A DNA stretch of 64,000 nucleotides from positions 549,501 to 613,500 of the forward strand of contig NZ_CP028414.1 of NCBI RefSeq assembly GCF_000148585.2, in the 5' to 3' direction. Source of the DNA: Streptococcus mitis NCTC 12261. Lineage in GTDB: Bacteria > Bacillota > Bacilli > Lactobacillales > Streptococcaceae. Below are positions 43,270-52,524 of the stretch, one piece after another. Below the pieces are notes generated by a model. The model did no database searches. It worked only from the letters and a program-made list of their open reading frames with translations, and was not told the origin of the DNA. The position numbers were made by a program, and so were the translations under genes. Every line of letters starts with the position of its first letter. Position 1 is the first letter of the stretch.

Positions 43270-44299
43270 TTAATAGATAAACATGGCATCGCCAAAACTA
43301 AAGAAGCGGTAGTGTTCTTGGATAGCATGGTGGTAGGCATCTAAGACTAATTCGCGACCTGCAAAGGCAGAAACCAACATGACCAGAGTTGATTTTGGAA
43401 GGTGGAAGTTGGTTGAGAAGGCATCCACGACCTTCCACTCATACCCAGGTTTGATAAAGATATTGGTCCAGCCAGAATCTGCTTGGATTTGCCCATCAAA
43501 CTTGGAACCAATAGTTTCCAAGGTGCGGATAGAAGTGGTTCCGACAGCGATGACGCGACCACTATTTTCCTTGACAGATCGAAGGGTGGCAGCAGCCTCC
43601 TCAGAAAGCTGGTAGAATTCTGAGTGCATTTCGTGTTCGTCCAGATTGTCGACTGAAACAGGTCTAAAGGTTCCAAGCCCGACATGAAGAGTCAGATAGA
43701 CTAGATGAACACCTTTAGCTTGGATTTCTGCCAGCAGTTCTTTAGTGAAGTGTAGTCCAGCAGTTGGTGCTGCAGCAGAGCCACTTTCCTTGGCGTAGAC
43801 GGTTTGATAGCGTTCACGGTCATCCAATTTTTCGTGGATATAAGGTGGCAGAGGCATTTCTCCTAGACTTTCCAAAACTTCTAGGAAAATTCCTTGGTAC
43901 TCAAAGCGGACAATGCGGCCCCCGTGAGTCAATTCTTCCGTAACAACAGCGCTGAGACGGCCATCACCAAAGCTGACACGAGTACCGACCTTGAGGCGTT
44001 TGGCAGGTTTAGCCAGAACTTCCCACTCATCTCCAGCAGTATTTTTGAGCAGGAGAAGTTCCACATGACCTCCAGTTTCTTCCTTTTGACCATAGAGGCG
44101 GGCTGGGAGAACTCGGGTGTCGTTCATGACAAGGGCATCGCCAGGTTCCAGCATATACAATAATAGAGTGGAAGTGTTTATCCTGCATTTCTCCCGTCTC
44201 ACGGTTGACGATGAGGAGTTTAGAGGCGTCCCGTTTTTCAAGAGGCGTTTGGGCAATCAATTCCTCAGGCAAGTGGAAATCAAAATCAGCTGTATTCAT
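43270..44299 (-). pseudogene. queA: S-adenosylmethionine:tRNA ribosyltransferase-isomerase QueA, frameshifted
   Basis: Would transfer the ribosyl part of SAM to preQ1-tRNA to make epoxyqueuosine. The N-terminal 48 residues ([20 protein letters not shown] to HFHSII) read from 44299, then the frame breaks. From [15 protein letters not shown] the rest continues one frame over to 43270 ([30 protein letters not shown]). The minus strand has GTATATG where GATATG (Asp-Met) is expected, an extra base at about 44155-44157. The rest is intact. It may be a recent loss or a sequencing error. Confidence 0.87.
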
Positions 44300-44391
44300 A
44301 TATCTGTTCATTCTTTCTAAGTTCTAATCTTATCCATTATAACATGTTTCAAGTATAGTCGCTCTTTTTTTGAAAATTAAATCGTTTTCAC

Positions 44392-44420
44392 TTGACAAAA
44401 ATTGGTCTATACCATATAAT
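44392..44420 (+). promoter_or_regulatory. nagB promoter with NagR-type operator
   Basis: TTGACA (44392-44397), 17 bp, TATAAT (44415-44420). The dyad TGGTCTATACCA (44403-44414) fills the spacer and matches the GntR-type NagR/DasR dre site (TGGTCTAGACCA-like), implying induction by amino sugars. Confidence 0.8.
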
Positions 44421-44449
44421 AAATATAGATTGAAACGGAGGATAAAAAG

Positions 44450-45158
44450 ATGAAAGTTATTAAAGTTGAAAACCAAATCGAAGGTGGAAAAGTTGCTTTT
44501 GAGATTTTGAAGGAAAAAATGGCCAACGGCGCTAAAACCCTAGGACTTGGGACTGGAAGTAGCCCACTTGAATTTTACAAGGAAATTGTTGAGAGTGACC
44601 TTGATTTTTCAAATTTAACCAGTGTCAACCTTGATGAGTATGTAGGCCTTGATGGGGACAACCCACAGTCTTATCGTTACTTCATGCAAGAAAACTTGTT
44701 TAACCAAAAACCCATTTAAAGAAAGTTTCTTACCTCGTGGAGTTAAGGACAATGCTGAAGCTGAAGTTGAACGCTACAACCAAATTTTGGCTGACCATCC
44801 AGTTGACCTCCAAATCTTGGGAATCGGTCGCAATGGACATATCGGATTTAATGAACCCGGTACTCCATTTGACAGTCAAACTCACCTTGTAGAACTTGAC
44901 AAGTCTACTATCGAAGCAAACGCACGTTTCTTTGACAAGATTGAAGACGTCCCAACCCAAGCCATTTCAATGGGGATTAAAAATATCTTGGATGCCAAGT
45001 CAATCCTTCTATTTGCTTATGGTGAGTCGAAAGCAGAAGCCATTGCAGGAACAGTGTCTGGCCCAGTGACTGAGAACCTACCAGCAAGTAGCCTCCAAAA
45101 TCACCCTGATGTGACCATCATTGCAGATGCTGAAGCGCTCAGCTTGTTAGAAAAATAA
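44450..45158 (+). pseudogene. nagB: Glucosamine-6-phosphate deaminase NagB, frameshifted
   Basis: Would convert glucosamine-6-phosphate to fructose-6-phosphate and ammonia, the key step feeding amino sugars into glycolysis. The first part ([26 protein letters not shown]) ends early at 44719. The second part continues in another frame from about [10 protein letters not shown] to 45158, with [21 protein letters not shown] and [18 protein letters not shown] at 44711-44713 where CC is expected explains the break. Regulation and both halves are otherwise intact, so this is a very recent mutation or a sequencing error. Confidence 0.9.
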
Positions 45159-45258
45159 AAAAATGAACTCTTTCAGTTTCTCTATTTAATTGATTCTTTC
45201 AAGACTTGTATAACTTGTATAAATGGAAGAAAAAATCAAAATTAAACCGGATTTTTTC

Positions 45259-45287
45259 TTGACAATTATTCCTTTTACGTGTAAAAT
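45259..45287 (+). promoter_or_regulatory. rpsU promoter
   Basis: TTGACA (45259-45264), 17 bp, TAAAAT (45282-45287), 34 nt before the rpsU start. Confidence 0.85.
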
Positions 45288-45321
45288 AGAATAGATCTTG
45301 AACTTGAAGGGAGTGAAAAAA

Positions 45322-45498
45322 ATGTCTAAAACAGTAGTACGTAAGAATGAATCTCTTGACGACGCACTTCGTCGTTTCAAACGTGCGGTTACTAAAGCTG
45401 GTACTCTTCAAGAAACACGCAAACGTGAATTCTATGAAAAACCTTCTGTAAAACGTAAACGTAAATCAGAAGCAGCTCGTAAACGTAAAAAATTCTAA
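45322..45498 (+). CDS. rpsU: 30S ribosomal protein S21
   Basis: A 58-residue basic ribosomal protein. [20 protein letters not shown] is the family start, and the C-terminus is a run of Lys/Arg ([15 protein letters not shown]). The ATG at 45322 has AAGGGAG at good distance; the upstream TTG in frame is not used. Codon use is strongly biased, as for other ribosomal genes. It is followed by a BOX element. Confidence 0.96.
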
Positions 45499-45541
45499 TT
45501 AGAAATGAAAGGCTGGAGAAATCTAGTCTTTTTTCTTTTAA

Positions 45542-45692
45542 TACTCTTCGAAAATCAAATTCAAACCATGTCAACGTCGCCTTGCCGTAGGTATATGTAA
45601 CTGACTTCGTCAGTCTTATCTGTTACCTCAAAACAGTGTTTTGAGCAACCTGCGGCTAGTTTCCTAGTTTGCTCTTTGATTTTCATTGAGTA
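45542..45692 (+). repeat. BOX element (A-B-C)
   Basis: 151 bp: boxA, one boxB (CTGACTTCGTCAG ... CAGTGTTTTGAGC) and boxC, from TACTCTTCG to TTGAGTA, flanked by TAA at 45539-45541 and 45693-45695. Lies between rpsU and the hprK promoter. Confidence 0.94.
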
Positions 45693-45742
45693 TAAATAAA
45701 TACTTCAAAGCCTGCAAAAATCTGAAACTTCTAAGGACAATT

Positions 45743-45751
45743 TGATATAAT
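45743..45751 (+). promoter_or_regulatory. hprK operon extended -10
   Basis: TGA plus TATAAT (45746-45751), about 30 nt before the hprK start; the -35 is weak. Confidence 0.6.
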
Positions 45752-45782
45752 AGTAAAAAGAACTCGATTGAAGGAGGAAATG

Positions 45783-46718
45783 ATGTCGGTTTTAGTAAAA
45801 GAAGTGATTGAAAAGCTTAGACTAGACATTGTCTATGGCGAACCAGAATTACTTGAAAAGGAAATTAATACCGCGGACATTACGCGACCTGGTCTTGAAA
45901 TGACGGGCTATTTTGACTATTATACGCCTGAGCGGATTCAACTTTTGGGAATGAAGGAGTGGTCCTATCTCGTTTCGATGTCCTCTCACAACCGTTACCA
46001 AGTCTTGAAAAAAATGTTTCTACCTGAGACACCTGCGGTTATTGTTGCTCGTGGTTTGGTGGTTCCTGAGGAGATGCTAAAGGCAGCTAGAGAATGTAAG
46101 ATTGCTATTTTAACTAGCCGTACGGCGACCAGTCGATTGTCTGGAGAGTTATCTAGCTATTTGGATTCTCGTTTGGCAGAACGTACCAGTGTGCACGGTG
46201 TCTTGATGGATATCTATGGTATGGGTGTCTTGATTCAGGGCGATAGTGGAATTGGTAAAAGTGAGACAGGTCTAGAGCTTGTCAAACGTGGTCACCGCTT
46301 GGTAGCTGATGACCGTGTCGATATCTTTGCCAAGGATGAGATTACTCTTTGGGGTGAACCAGCTGAAATCTTGAAACACTTGATTGAAATTCGTGGGGTT
46401 GGGATTATCGATGTTATGAGCCTCTACGGTGCGAGTGCGGTCAAGGATTCTTCACAAGTCCAGCTGGCTGTTTACTTGGAAAATTATGATACGCATAAGA
46501 CCTTTGATCGCCTTGGAAACAATGCAGAGGAAATAGAAATTTCTGGCGTAGGCATTCCTCGTATCCGCATTCCAGTTAAAACAGGTCGTAATATCTCTGT
46601 CGTGATTGAGGCTGCTGCCATGAATTATCGTGCCAAGGAAATGGGCTTTGATGCGACGCGTTTGTTCGAAGAACGCTTGACAAATCTTATTGCTCAAAAC
46701 GAGGTGCCTAATGCTTGA
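45783..46718 (+). CDS. hprK: HPr kinase/phosphorylase
   Basis: Phosphorylates and dephosphorylates Ser46 of HPr, the switch for CcpA-based carbon catabolite repression. The 311 residues match the family. The P-loop starts at Gly153 ([14 protein letters not shown]), preceded by [18 protein letters not shown], and the C-terminal ends with [19 protein letters not shown]. Of two adjacent ATG codons the second is chosen, with GGAGG 5 nt upstream. It overlaps lgt by 8 nt, a widely conserved hprK-lgt pairing. Confidence 0.95.
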   Translation: MSVLVKEVIEKLRLDIVYGEPELLEKEINTADITRPGLEMTGYFDYYTPERIQLLGMKEWSYLVSMSSHNRYQVLKKMFLPETPAVIVARGLVVPEEMLKAARECKIAILTSRTATSRLSGELSSYLDSRLAERTSVHGVLMDIYGMGVLIQGDSGIGKSETGLELVKRGHRLVADDRVDIFAKDEITLWGEPAEILKHLIEIRGVGIIDVMSLYGASAVKDSSQVQLAVYLENYDTHKTFDRLGNNAEEIEISGVGIPRIRIPVKTGRNISVVIEAAAMNYRAKEMGFDATRLFEERLTNLIAQNEVPNA

Positions 46719-47499
46719 TCCAATTGCTATTCATCTAGGCCCTCTAGCCATTCGTTGGTATGCCTTGTGTATTGTGACAGGCTTGATTCTTGCGGTTTAT
46801 TTGACCATGAAAGAAGCGCCTAGAAAGAAAATTATACCAGACGATATTTTAGATTTTATCTTGATAGCCTTTCCTCTGGCTATTTTAGGAGCTCGTCTCT
46901 ACTATGTCATTTTCCGTTTTGATTACTATAGTCAGAACTTGGGAGAAATTTTTGCCATTTGGAATGGTGGTTTGGCCATTTACGGTGGTTTGATAACTGG
47001 GGCTCTTGTACTCTATATTTTTGCTGATCGTAAACTCATCAATACTTGGGATTTTCTAGATATTGCGGCGCCTAGCGTCATGATTGCCCAAAGTTTGGGG
47101 CGCTGGGGCAATTTCTTTAACCAAGAAGCTTATGGTGCAGCAGTGGATAATCTGGATTATCTACCTGGCTTTATCCGTGACCAGATGTATATTGAGGGGA
47201 GCTACCGTCAGCCGACCTTCCTTTATGAGTCTTTATGGAATCTACTTGGATTTGCCTTGATTCTGATATTCAGACGAAAATGGAAGAGTCTTAGACGAGG
47301 TCATATCACTGCTTTCTATTTGATTTGGTATGGTTTCGGTCGTATGGTCATCGAAGGTATGCGGACAGATAGTCTCATGTTCTTTGGTCTTCGAGTGTCT
47401 CAATGGCTATCAGTTGTCCTTATCGGTCTTGGTATTTTTATCATTCTATATCAAAATCGAAAGAAGGCCCCTTACTATATTTCAGAGGAGGAAAACTAA
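46711..47499 (+). CDS. lgt: Prolipoprotein diacylglyceryl transferase
   Basis: Moves a diacylglyceryl group to the lipobox cysteine of prelipoproteins in the membrane. The 262 residues hold about seven helices. Family blocks: [35 protein letters not shown], the signature [15 protein letters not shown], and RPTFLYES-type [14 protein letters not shown]. It is translationally coupled with hprK (8-nt overlap) and abuts the DUF948 gene. Confidence 0.95.
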   Translation: MLDPIAIHLGPLAIRWYALCIVTGLILAVYLTMKEAPRKKIIPDDILDFILIAFPLAILGARLYYVIFRFDYYSQNLGEIFAIWNGGLAIYGGLITGALVLYIFADRKLINTWDFLDIAAPSVMIAQSLGRWGNFFNQEAYGAAVDNLDYLPGFIRDQMYIEGSYRQPTFLYESLWNLLGFALILIFRRKWKSLRRGHITAFYLIWYGFGRMVIEGMRTDSLMFFGLRVSQWLSVVLIGLGIFIILYQNRKKAPYYISEEEN

Positions 47500-47883
47500 A
47501 TGTTAGAAGTTGCATATATTCTTGTAGCCCTTGCTTTGATTGTATTTTTAGTGTATTTAATCATTACTGTACAAAAGCTTGGACGTGTTATCGATGAAAC
47601 AGAGAAGACGATTAAAACCTTGACTTCAGATGTGGATGTGACCTTGCATCATACCAATGAATTGCTGGCTAAGGTCAATGTCTTGGCAGATGATATCAAT
47701 GTCAAGGTGGCAACGATTGATCCACTCTTTAGTGCAGTGGCAGATTTATCTCTATCTGTTTCAGACCTCAATGACCATGCGCGTGTCTTGAGCAAGAAAG
47801 CTTCTTCAGCTGGTTCAAAAACACTTAAGACTGGTGCAAGTTTGTCAGCTCTTCGTGTAGCAAGTAAATTTTTCAAAAAATAA
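47500..47883 (+). CDS. DUF948-family membrane-anchored protein
   Basis: A 127-residue protein with an N-terminal helix (VAYILVALALIVFLVYLIIT) and a long amphipathic helical region with heptads (VIDETEKTIKTLTSDVDVTL through LADDINVKVATIDPLF), fitting DUF948. Function unknown; a general-stress role is suspected for homologues. It starts right at the lgt stop with GAGGA inside lgt, and the YtxH gene follows, the usual DUF948-YtxH pairing. Confidence 0.85.
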   Translation: MLEVAYILVALALIVFLVYLIITVQKLGRVIDETEKTIKTLTSDVDVTLHHTNELLAKVNVLADDINVKVATIDPLFSAVADLSLSVSDLNDHARVLSKKASSAGSKTLKTGASLSALRVASKFFKK

Positions 47884-47898
47884 AAAAGGAGAATTCTT

Positions 47899-48288
47899 AT
47901 GGGTAAACTATCCTCAATCCTTTTAGGAACCGTTTCAGGTGCAGCTCTCGCCTTGTTTTTAACAAGCGACAAGGGCAAACAAGTTTGCAGTCAGGCTCAA
48001 GATTTTCTAGATGATTTGAGAGAAGATCCTGAGTATGCCAAGGAGCAGGTCTGTGAAAAACTGACAGAAGTCAAGGAGCAGGCTACAGATTTTGTTCTTA
48101 AAACTAAAGAACAGGTTGAGTCAGGTGAAATCACTGTGGACAGTGTCCTTTCTCAAGCCAAATCATGTGTTCGTCAAGCGACAGAAGCATCAAAAGATCA
48201 ATTCAATAATCTCAAGGAGCAATGGCAAGAAAAGGCTGAAACTCTTGATGAATCAGAAGAGATTGTTATTGACATAACAGAAGAATAA
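47899..48288 (+). CDS. YtxH-domain protein
   Basis: A 129-residue protein with a short N-terminal hydrophobic stretch (LSSILLGTVSGAALALFLTS, then DKGKQV, the YtxH signature) and a long charged helical tail rich in Glu, Lys and Gln. YtxH-type proteins are stress-associated with unknown mechanism. AAAAAGGAG precedes the ATG. Last gene of the hprK-lgt operon; a terminator follows. Confidence 0.85.
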   Translation: MGKLSSILLGTVSGAALALFLTSDKGKQVCSQAQDFLDDLREDPEYAKEQVCEKLTEVKEQATDFVLKTKEQVESGEITVDSVLSQAKSCVRQATEASKDQFNNLKEQWQEKAETLDESEEIVIDITEE

Positions 48289-48289
48289 A

Positions 48290-48338
48290 CCATCACCATC
48301 TCTGGACGGACTATGTATCTGGGGATGGTGATTTTTTT
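48290..48338 (+). terminator. Terminator after the hprK-lgt operon
   Basis: ATCACCATC and GATGGTGAT pair across a large loop, followed by TTTTTTT. Confidence 0.82.
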
Positions 48339-48355
48339 CTCGTAGCCGGTCTTTG

Positions 48356-48364
48356 TGGTATAAT
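48356..48364 (+). promoter_or_regulatory. hemW promoter (extended -10), predicted leaderless
   Basis: TGG plus TATAAT (48359-48364); 7 nt to the hemW ATG. The -35 is weak. Confidence 0.72.
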
Positions 48365-48371
48365 AATTACT

Positions 48372-49502
48372 ATGCAGAAAAAACCAACGTCAGCCTATGT
48401 GCACATCCCGTTTTGTACCCAGATTTGTTATTATTGTGACTTTTCAAAAGTTTTTATCAAGAATCAGCCGGTAGATAGTTATTTGGAACATCTGTTAGAA
48501 GAGTTTCAATCTTATGATATTCAAAAGTTGAGAACCCTCTATATCGGTGGTGGCACACCGACAGCTTTGTCAGCTTCTCAACTGGAGGTGTTATTGAAGG
48601 GCTTGACTAAAAACTTGGACTTGTCTTTCTTAGAAGAGTTGACCATTGAAGCCAATCCAGGCGACTTGGATGCAGATAAGATAGCTGTTTTGAAAAACTC
48701 GGCTGTCAATCGTGTTTCGCTAGGTGTGCAAACCTTTGACGACAAAATGCTGAAAAAGATTGGGCGCAGTCATTTGGAGAAGGATATTTATGAAAATATC
48801 GACCGCCTGAAACTGGCTGGTTTTGACAACATCTCCATTGATTTGATTTATGCGCTGCCTGGCCAGACCATGGAGCAGGTCAAGGAAAATGTGGCTAAGG
48901 CCATTGGGCTGGATATTCCCCATATGAGTTTGTATAGCTTGATTTTGGAAAATCATACGGTCTTTATGAACCGTATGCGACGAGGGAAATTGCCTCTGCC
49001 TAAGGAGGAACTGGAAGCTGAGATGTTTGAGTACATCATTGCAGAGCTGGAGCGAGCTGGTTTTGAGCATTATGAGATTTCCAATTTCTCAAAGCCTGGT
49101 TTTGAAAGTCGCCACAACCTCATGTACTGGGACAATGCTGAATACTATGGCATCGGTGCTGGGGCATCTGGTTATGTCAATGGGGTGCGCTATAAGAATC
49201 ATGGTCCCATTCGTCATTATCTAAATGCGGTTGAGGAAGGCAATGCGCGCATCACAGAAGAGCACCTGAGTCAAAAGGAGCAAATGGAAGAAGAAATGTT
49301 CCTGGGGCTTCGCAAGAAATCAGGAGTCTCCATGGCGCGATTTGAGGAAAAATTTGGAAGATCTTTTGATGGACTTTATGGAGAAATTGTCAGAGAATTG
49401 GTTCAACAAGGTCTCATGCAAATAGATGGTGACCGAGTTCGTATGACAAAAAGAGGTCTCTTTTTAGGAGACACCGTAGCAGAACGATTTATTTTGGAGT
49501 AG
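48372..49502 (+). CDS. hemW: Radical SAM family heme chaperone HemW
   Basis: A 376-residue HemN-like radical SAM protein with Cys15, Cys19 and Cys22 in the CxxxCxxC motif (HIPFCTQICYYCDFSK), IGGGTPTALS, and SLGVQTFDDKMLKKIGRSH. The extra cysteine needed for coproporphyrinogen oxidation in true HemN is absent, so HemW (heme trafficking) is the better name. Streptococci do not make heme, so its job here is open. The ATG is preceded by only 7 nt after the -10 box (leaderless). The thioesterase gene follows at once. Confidence 0.88.
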   Translation: MQKKPTSAYVHIPFCTQICYYCDFSKVFIKNQPVDSYLEHLLEEFQSYDIQKLRTLYIGGGTPTALSASQLEVLLKGLTKNLDLSFLEELTIEANPGDLDADKIAVLKNSAVNRVSLGVQTFDDKMLKKIGRSHLEKDIYENIDRLKLAGFDNISIDLIYALPGQTMEQVKENVAKAIGLDIPHMSLYSLILENHTVFMNRMRRGKLPLPKEELEAEMFEYIIAELERAGFEHYEISNFSKPGFESRHNLMYWDNAEYYGIGAGASGYVNGVRYKNHGPIRHYLNAVEEGNARITEEHLSQKEQMEEEMFLGLRKKSGVSMARFEEKFGRSFDGLYGEIVRELVQQGLMQIDGDRVRMTKRGLFLGDTVAERFILE

Positions 49503-49505
49503 ATG

Positions 49506-50243
49506 ATGGGCTTAACTTATCGAATGAAAATGAAAATTCCTTTTGATATGGCTGATATGAACGGTCATATCAAGCTTCCAGATGTGATTTTGCTATCCCT
49601 TCAAGTTTCAGGGATGCAGTCGATTGAGTTAGGAGTTAGTGATAAGGCCATTTTGGAAGAGCATAATCTGGTCTGGATTATCACAGAATACGATATTGAG
49701 GTGGTTCGTTTGCCTCGTTTTGCGGAAGAAATTACCATCGAAACGGAAGCTTTGAGCTACAATCGGCTCTTTTGCTACCGTCGCTTTAACATTTATGATG
49801 AAGCAGGTCAGGAACTCATCCACATGATGGCGACCTTTGTTCTCATGGACCGCGACAGTCGAAAAGTCCATGCTGTCGAACCTGAGATTGTGGCTCCGTA
49901 TCAGTCTGATTTTGATAAAAAGCTTATCCGTGGGCCAAAGTATGAGTCTTTGGAAGAACCATTCAGCAAGGATTACCATGTTCGTTTTTACGACTTGGAT
50001 ATGAATGGTCATGTTAATAACAGTAAGTATCTGGACTGGATTTTTGAGGTTATGGGAGCGGATTTTTTGACCCAATATATTCCCAAGAAAATCAACCTCA
50101 AGTATGTCAAGGAAGTTAGACCAGGTGGGGTGATTACATCGGCTGTTGAACGGACTGGACTGGAAAGCAAGCATGAGATTACAAGCGACGGGGCTACCAA
50201 TGCCCAAGCTATCATCACTTGGCAAGAAATGAAGAAGGATTAG
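49506..50243 (+). CDS. Acyl-ACP thioesterase
   Basis: Hydrolyses acyl-ACP to free fatty acids; about 245 residues with two hot-dog folds (FatA/FatB-like, PF01643). The first is from [21 protein letters not shown] and the second from [21 protein letters not shown], which carries the family's DMNGHVNN active-site motif. The start is ATG at 49503 or 49506; the GGAG site inside the end of hemW fits the second better. Co-transcribed with hemW and the HAD gene. Confidence 0.85.
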   Translation: MGLTYRMKMKIPFDMADMNGHIKLPDVILLSLQVSGMQSIELGVSDKAILEEHNLVWIITEYDIEVVRLPRFAEEITIETEALSYNRLFCYRRFNIYDEAGQELIHMMATFVLMDRDSRKVHAVEPEIVAPYQSDFDKKLIRGPKYESLEEPFSKDYHVRFYDLDMNGHVNNSKYLDWIFEVMGADFLTQYIPKKINLKYVKEVRPGGVITSAVERTGLESKHEITSDGATNAQAIITWQEMKKD

Positions 50244-50251
50244 AGAAAAAT

Positions 50252-51025
50252 ATGAAGTATAAAGGCTATTTAATTGATTTAGACGGAACCATTTATAAGG
50301 GGAAAGATCGAATTCCAGCAGGAGAGGCTTTTGTCCACGAATTGCAAAAGCGAGACATCCCCTATCTCTTTGTGACTAACAATACAACCCGCACTCCAGA
50401 GAGTGTTCAGGAGATGTTGGCTCAGAATTTTAATATTGATACTCCTCTATCGACTGTCTACACAGCGACTTTGGCGACTATCGACTATATGAACGACTTG
50501 GGACTTGAAAAGACAGTCTATGTCATCGGAGAAGCAGGACTCAAGGAAGCCATCAAGGCGGCTGGTTATGTGGAAGACAAGGATAATCCTGCCTATGTGG
50601 TAGTAGGCCTGGACTGGCAAGTTGACTATGAAAAATTTGCGACAGCAACTCTAGCTATCCAAAAGGGTGCTCACTTTATCGGAACCAACCCTGACCTTAA
50701 CATTCCAACAGAACGCGGTCTTTTGCCAGGTGCTGGTTCACTGATTACGCTGCTTGAAGTGGCAACACGAGTGAAGCCTGTTTATATCGGGAAACCAAAT
50801 GCTATCATTATGGACAAGGCGGTTGAGCACTTAGGCTTGGAACGTGAAGAGTTGATTATGGTTGGGGACAACTATCTGACAGATATTCGGGCTGGGATTG
50901 ACAACGGCATTCCAACGCTCTTGGTGACAACAGGTTTTACCAAGGCAGAAGAAGTGGCAGACCTACCAATTGCACCGACTCATGTGGTTTCTAGCCTTGC
51001 GGAGTGGGATTTTGATGAAAACTAA
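50252..51025 (+). CDS. NagD-like HAD phosphatase (TIGR01457)
   Basis: A 257-residue HAD-superfamily hydrolase of the NagD/AraL type. Motif I is [12 protein letters not shown] (nucleophile Asp), motif [12 protein letters not shown], the cap follows, and motifs III-IV are [15 protein letters not shown] and [13 protein letters not shown]. It removes phosphate from small sugar or nucleotide phosphates; the substrate is unknown. The ATG at 50252 follows the thioesterase stop by 8 nt. It overlaps the next gene by 11 nt. Confidence 0.87.
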   Translation: MKYKGYLIDLDGTIYKGKDRIPAGEAFVHELQKRDIPYLFVTNNTTRTPESVQEMLAQNFNIDTPLSTVYTATLATIDYMNDLGLEKTVYVIGEAGLKEAIKAAGYVEDKDNPAYVVVGLDWQVDYEKFATATLAIQKGAHFIGTNPDLNIPTERGLLPGAGSLITLLEVATRVKPVYIGKPNAIIMDKAVEHLGLEREELIMVGDNYLTDIRAGIDNGIPTLLVTTGFTKAEEVADLPIAPTHVVSSLAEWDFDEN

Positions 51026-51632
51026 ACTGACCTTTTGGAGCTCTATGCTCTTTCTTCTCTCCCTCTCAATCCTTCTGACTATCTATCTGGCTTGGATTTT
51101 TTATCCGCTGGAAATTCAGTGGTTAAGTTTAACGGATCGGGTCTATTTAAAACCAGAAACCATTCAGTACAACTTTCATATCTTGATGAATTATCTGACC
51201 AATCCATTTAGTCAGGTCCTAGAGATGCCAGATTTTCGTTCGTCAGCTGCTGGGCTACACCATTTTGCAGTGGTCAAGAACCTCTTTCACCTGGTTCAGC
51301 TAGTAGCTTTAGTGACACTGCCAAGTTTTTACGTCTTTGTCAATAGGATTGTGAAAAAGGGCTTTTTATCTCTATTTAGTAAAGGGCTTCTGACTCTAGT
51401 GGTTTTGCCTTTGCTGATTGGCCTTGGAGGAGTGTTGATTGGTTTTGACCAATTCTTTACCCTTTTCCATCAAATTCTCTTTGTGGGAGATGATACTTGG
51501 CTTTTTGATCCAGCCAAGGATCCAGTGATTCTGATTTTACCAGAGACTTTCTTCCTTCATGCCTTCCTCCTCTTTTTTGCCCTCTATGAAAGCTTCTTTG
51601 GTTTTCTATACCTGAAAAGCCGTAGGAAGTGA
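51015..51632 (+). CDS. TIGR01906-family integral membrane protein
   Basis: A 205-residue protein with four or five helices. It has an N-terminal helix ([20 protein letters not shown]), an outer loop containing [22 protein letters not shown] and [16 protein letters not shown], and later helices ending [11 protein letters not shown]. This pattern matches the TIGR01906 lactic acid bacterial family of unknown function. It overlaps the HAD gene by 11 nt; last gene of the hemW unit. The 212-bp gap after it holds a terminator and the spx promoter. Confidence 0.8.
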   Translation: MKTKLTFWSSMLFLLSLSILLTIYLAWIFYPLEIQWLSLTDRVYLKPETIQYNFHILMNYLTNPFSQVLEMPDFRSSAAGLHHFAVVKNLFHLVQLVALVTLPSFYVFVNRIVKKGFLSLFSKGLLTLVVLPLLIGLGGVLIGFDQFFTLFHQILFVGDDTWLFDPAKDPVILILPETFFLHAFLLFFALYESFFGFLYLKSRRK

Positions 51633-51736
51633 AACGAAAGATATTCTTATTTTGCATAAATCAATTAGGTATGTGATTCGAAACTATTGTCAAGAATGAA
51701 TTAATCAAATCTAAAAAGAGTTAATCGTTCGCAAAC

Positions 51737-51770
51737 AGTCTATTTTTCTTGAAAAAATAGGCTTTTTTTT
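51737..51770 (+). terminator. Terminator upstream of spx
   Basis: AGTCTATTTTT pairs with AAAAATAGGCT (one G-T) followed by a T run. Confidence 0.85.
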
Positions 51771-51781
51771 CTAAAAATCTC

Positions 51782-51810
51782 TAGTCAAGCGCTTTATTTT
51801 TTTGTATAAT
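51782..51810 (+). promoter_or_regulatory. spx promoter
   Basis: TAGTCA (51782-51787), 17 bp, TATAAT (51805-51810). Confidence 0.6.
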
Positions 51811-51844
51811 AGAAGTAGCAAAGTATAGATAAGAAGAGAAAAGC

Positions 51845-52246
51845 ATGATTACACTATTTCTATCACCGAGCTGTACTTCATGTCGTAAGGCAAAGGCCTG
51901 GTTAGAAAAACATAAGGTTCCCTTTGAGGAACACAATATTATGACCAGTCCTTTAACAAGAAAAGAATTGCAACACATCCTTTCCTTGACCGAAAATGGT
52001 ACTGATGACATCATTTCAACTCGTTCAAAAATTTTTCAAAAATTAGATATTGATGTAGAAAGTATTTCGGTATCAGAATTGCTTCATTTGATTGAGCAGT
52101 ATCCAAGTCTTTTGCGTCGTCCAATTATTATCGATGCCAAACGTATGCAGATCGGTTTTAATGAAGATGAGATTCGTGCTTTTCTCCCTCGTAGTTACCG
52201 TAAGCAAGAACTAAAAGAAGCAAGAATGAGAGCTGGTATTAGTTAA
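51845..52246 (+). CDS. spxA: Spx-family transcription regulator
   Basis: A 133-residue ArsC-fold protein that binds the RNA polymerase alpha C-terminal domain and redirects transcription under thiol stress. The redox switch CxxC is present (Cys10/Cys13 in [15 protein letters not shown]), followed by [28 protein letters not shown], the Spx signature. The C-terminal basic tail ([13 protein letters not shown]) fits. Streptococci carry two Spx paralogues; which one this is cannot be settled here. It overlaps the UPF0223 gene by 1 nt. Confidence 0.9.
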   Translation: MITLFLSPSCTSCRKAKAWLEKHKVPFEEHNIMTSPLTRKELQHILSLTENGTDDIISTRSKIFQKLDIDVESISVSELLHLIEQYPSLLRRPIIIDAKRMQIGFNEDEIRAFLPRSYRKQELKEARMRAGIS

Positions 52247-52524
52247 TGAACAAACAGTATAGTTACCCACTAGATTTGTCGTGGAGCACTGAAGAACTTG
52301 CTTCAGTGCTTTCTTTTTTTAATGATGTTGAAGCTGCCTATGAAGGCAAGGTAGAGGCTAAAAAGTTACTGGACTCCTATAAGGGATTCAAAGCGGTCGT
52401 GCCAAGCAAGAGCGAAGAAAAACGTTTGGGACGAGAATTTGAAACAGTTAGTGGCTATTCGCTTTATCGAGCAGTTCAGACTGCCAAGGAAAAAGGGGAA
52501 GGGAAGATTTCTCTTGGAAAGTAA
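52246..52524 (+). CDS. UPF0223 family protein
   Basis: A 92-residue cytosolic protein of UPF0223 (YktA-like). [29 protein letters not shown] and [33 protein letters not shown] are the family's two conserved blocks. Function unknown. Its position between spx and an inositol phosphatase gene is the conserved Firmicute order. The overlap with spx is TAATG (1 nt) and with the next gene 11 nt. Confidence 0.88.
   Translation: MNKQYSYPLDLSWSTEELASVLSFFNDVEAAYEGKVEAKKLLDSYKGFKAVVPSKSEEKRLGREFETVSGYSLYRAVQTAKEKGEGKISLGK

Noticed and set aside
43270-44256. QueA with an altered N-terminus starting at 44256
   Set aside because: The first 40 residues are out-of-frame readings of the true QueA start, which continues from 44299 in another frame.
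44649-45158. Second half of nagB as an independent gene
   Set aside because: It begins mid-domain with no ribosome site and completes the upstream NagB frame; a frameshift explains both.
49629-50225. Minus-strand frame of 198 residues opposite the thioesterase
   Set aside because: Shadow of a real gene; composition does not look like a protein family and there is no start signal.
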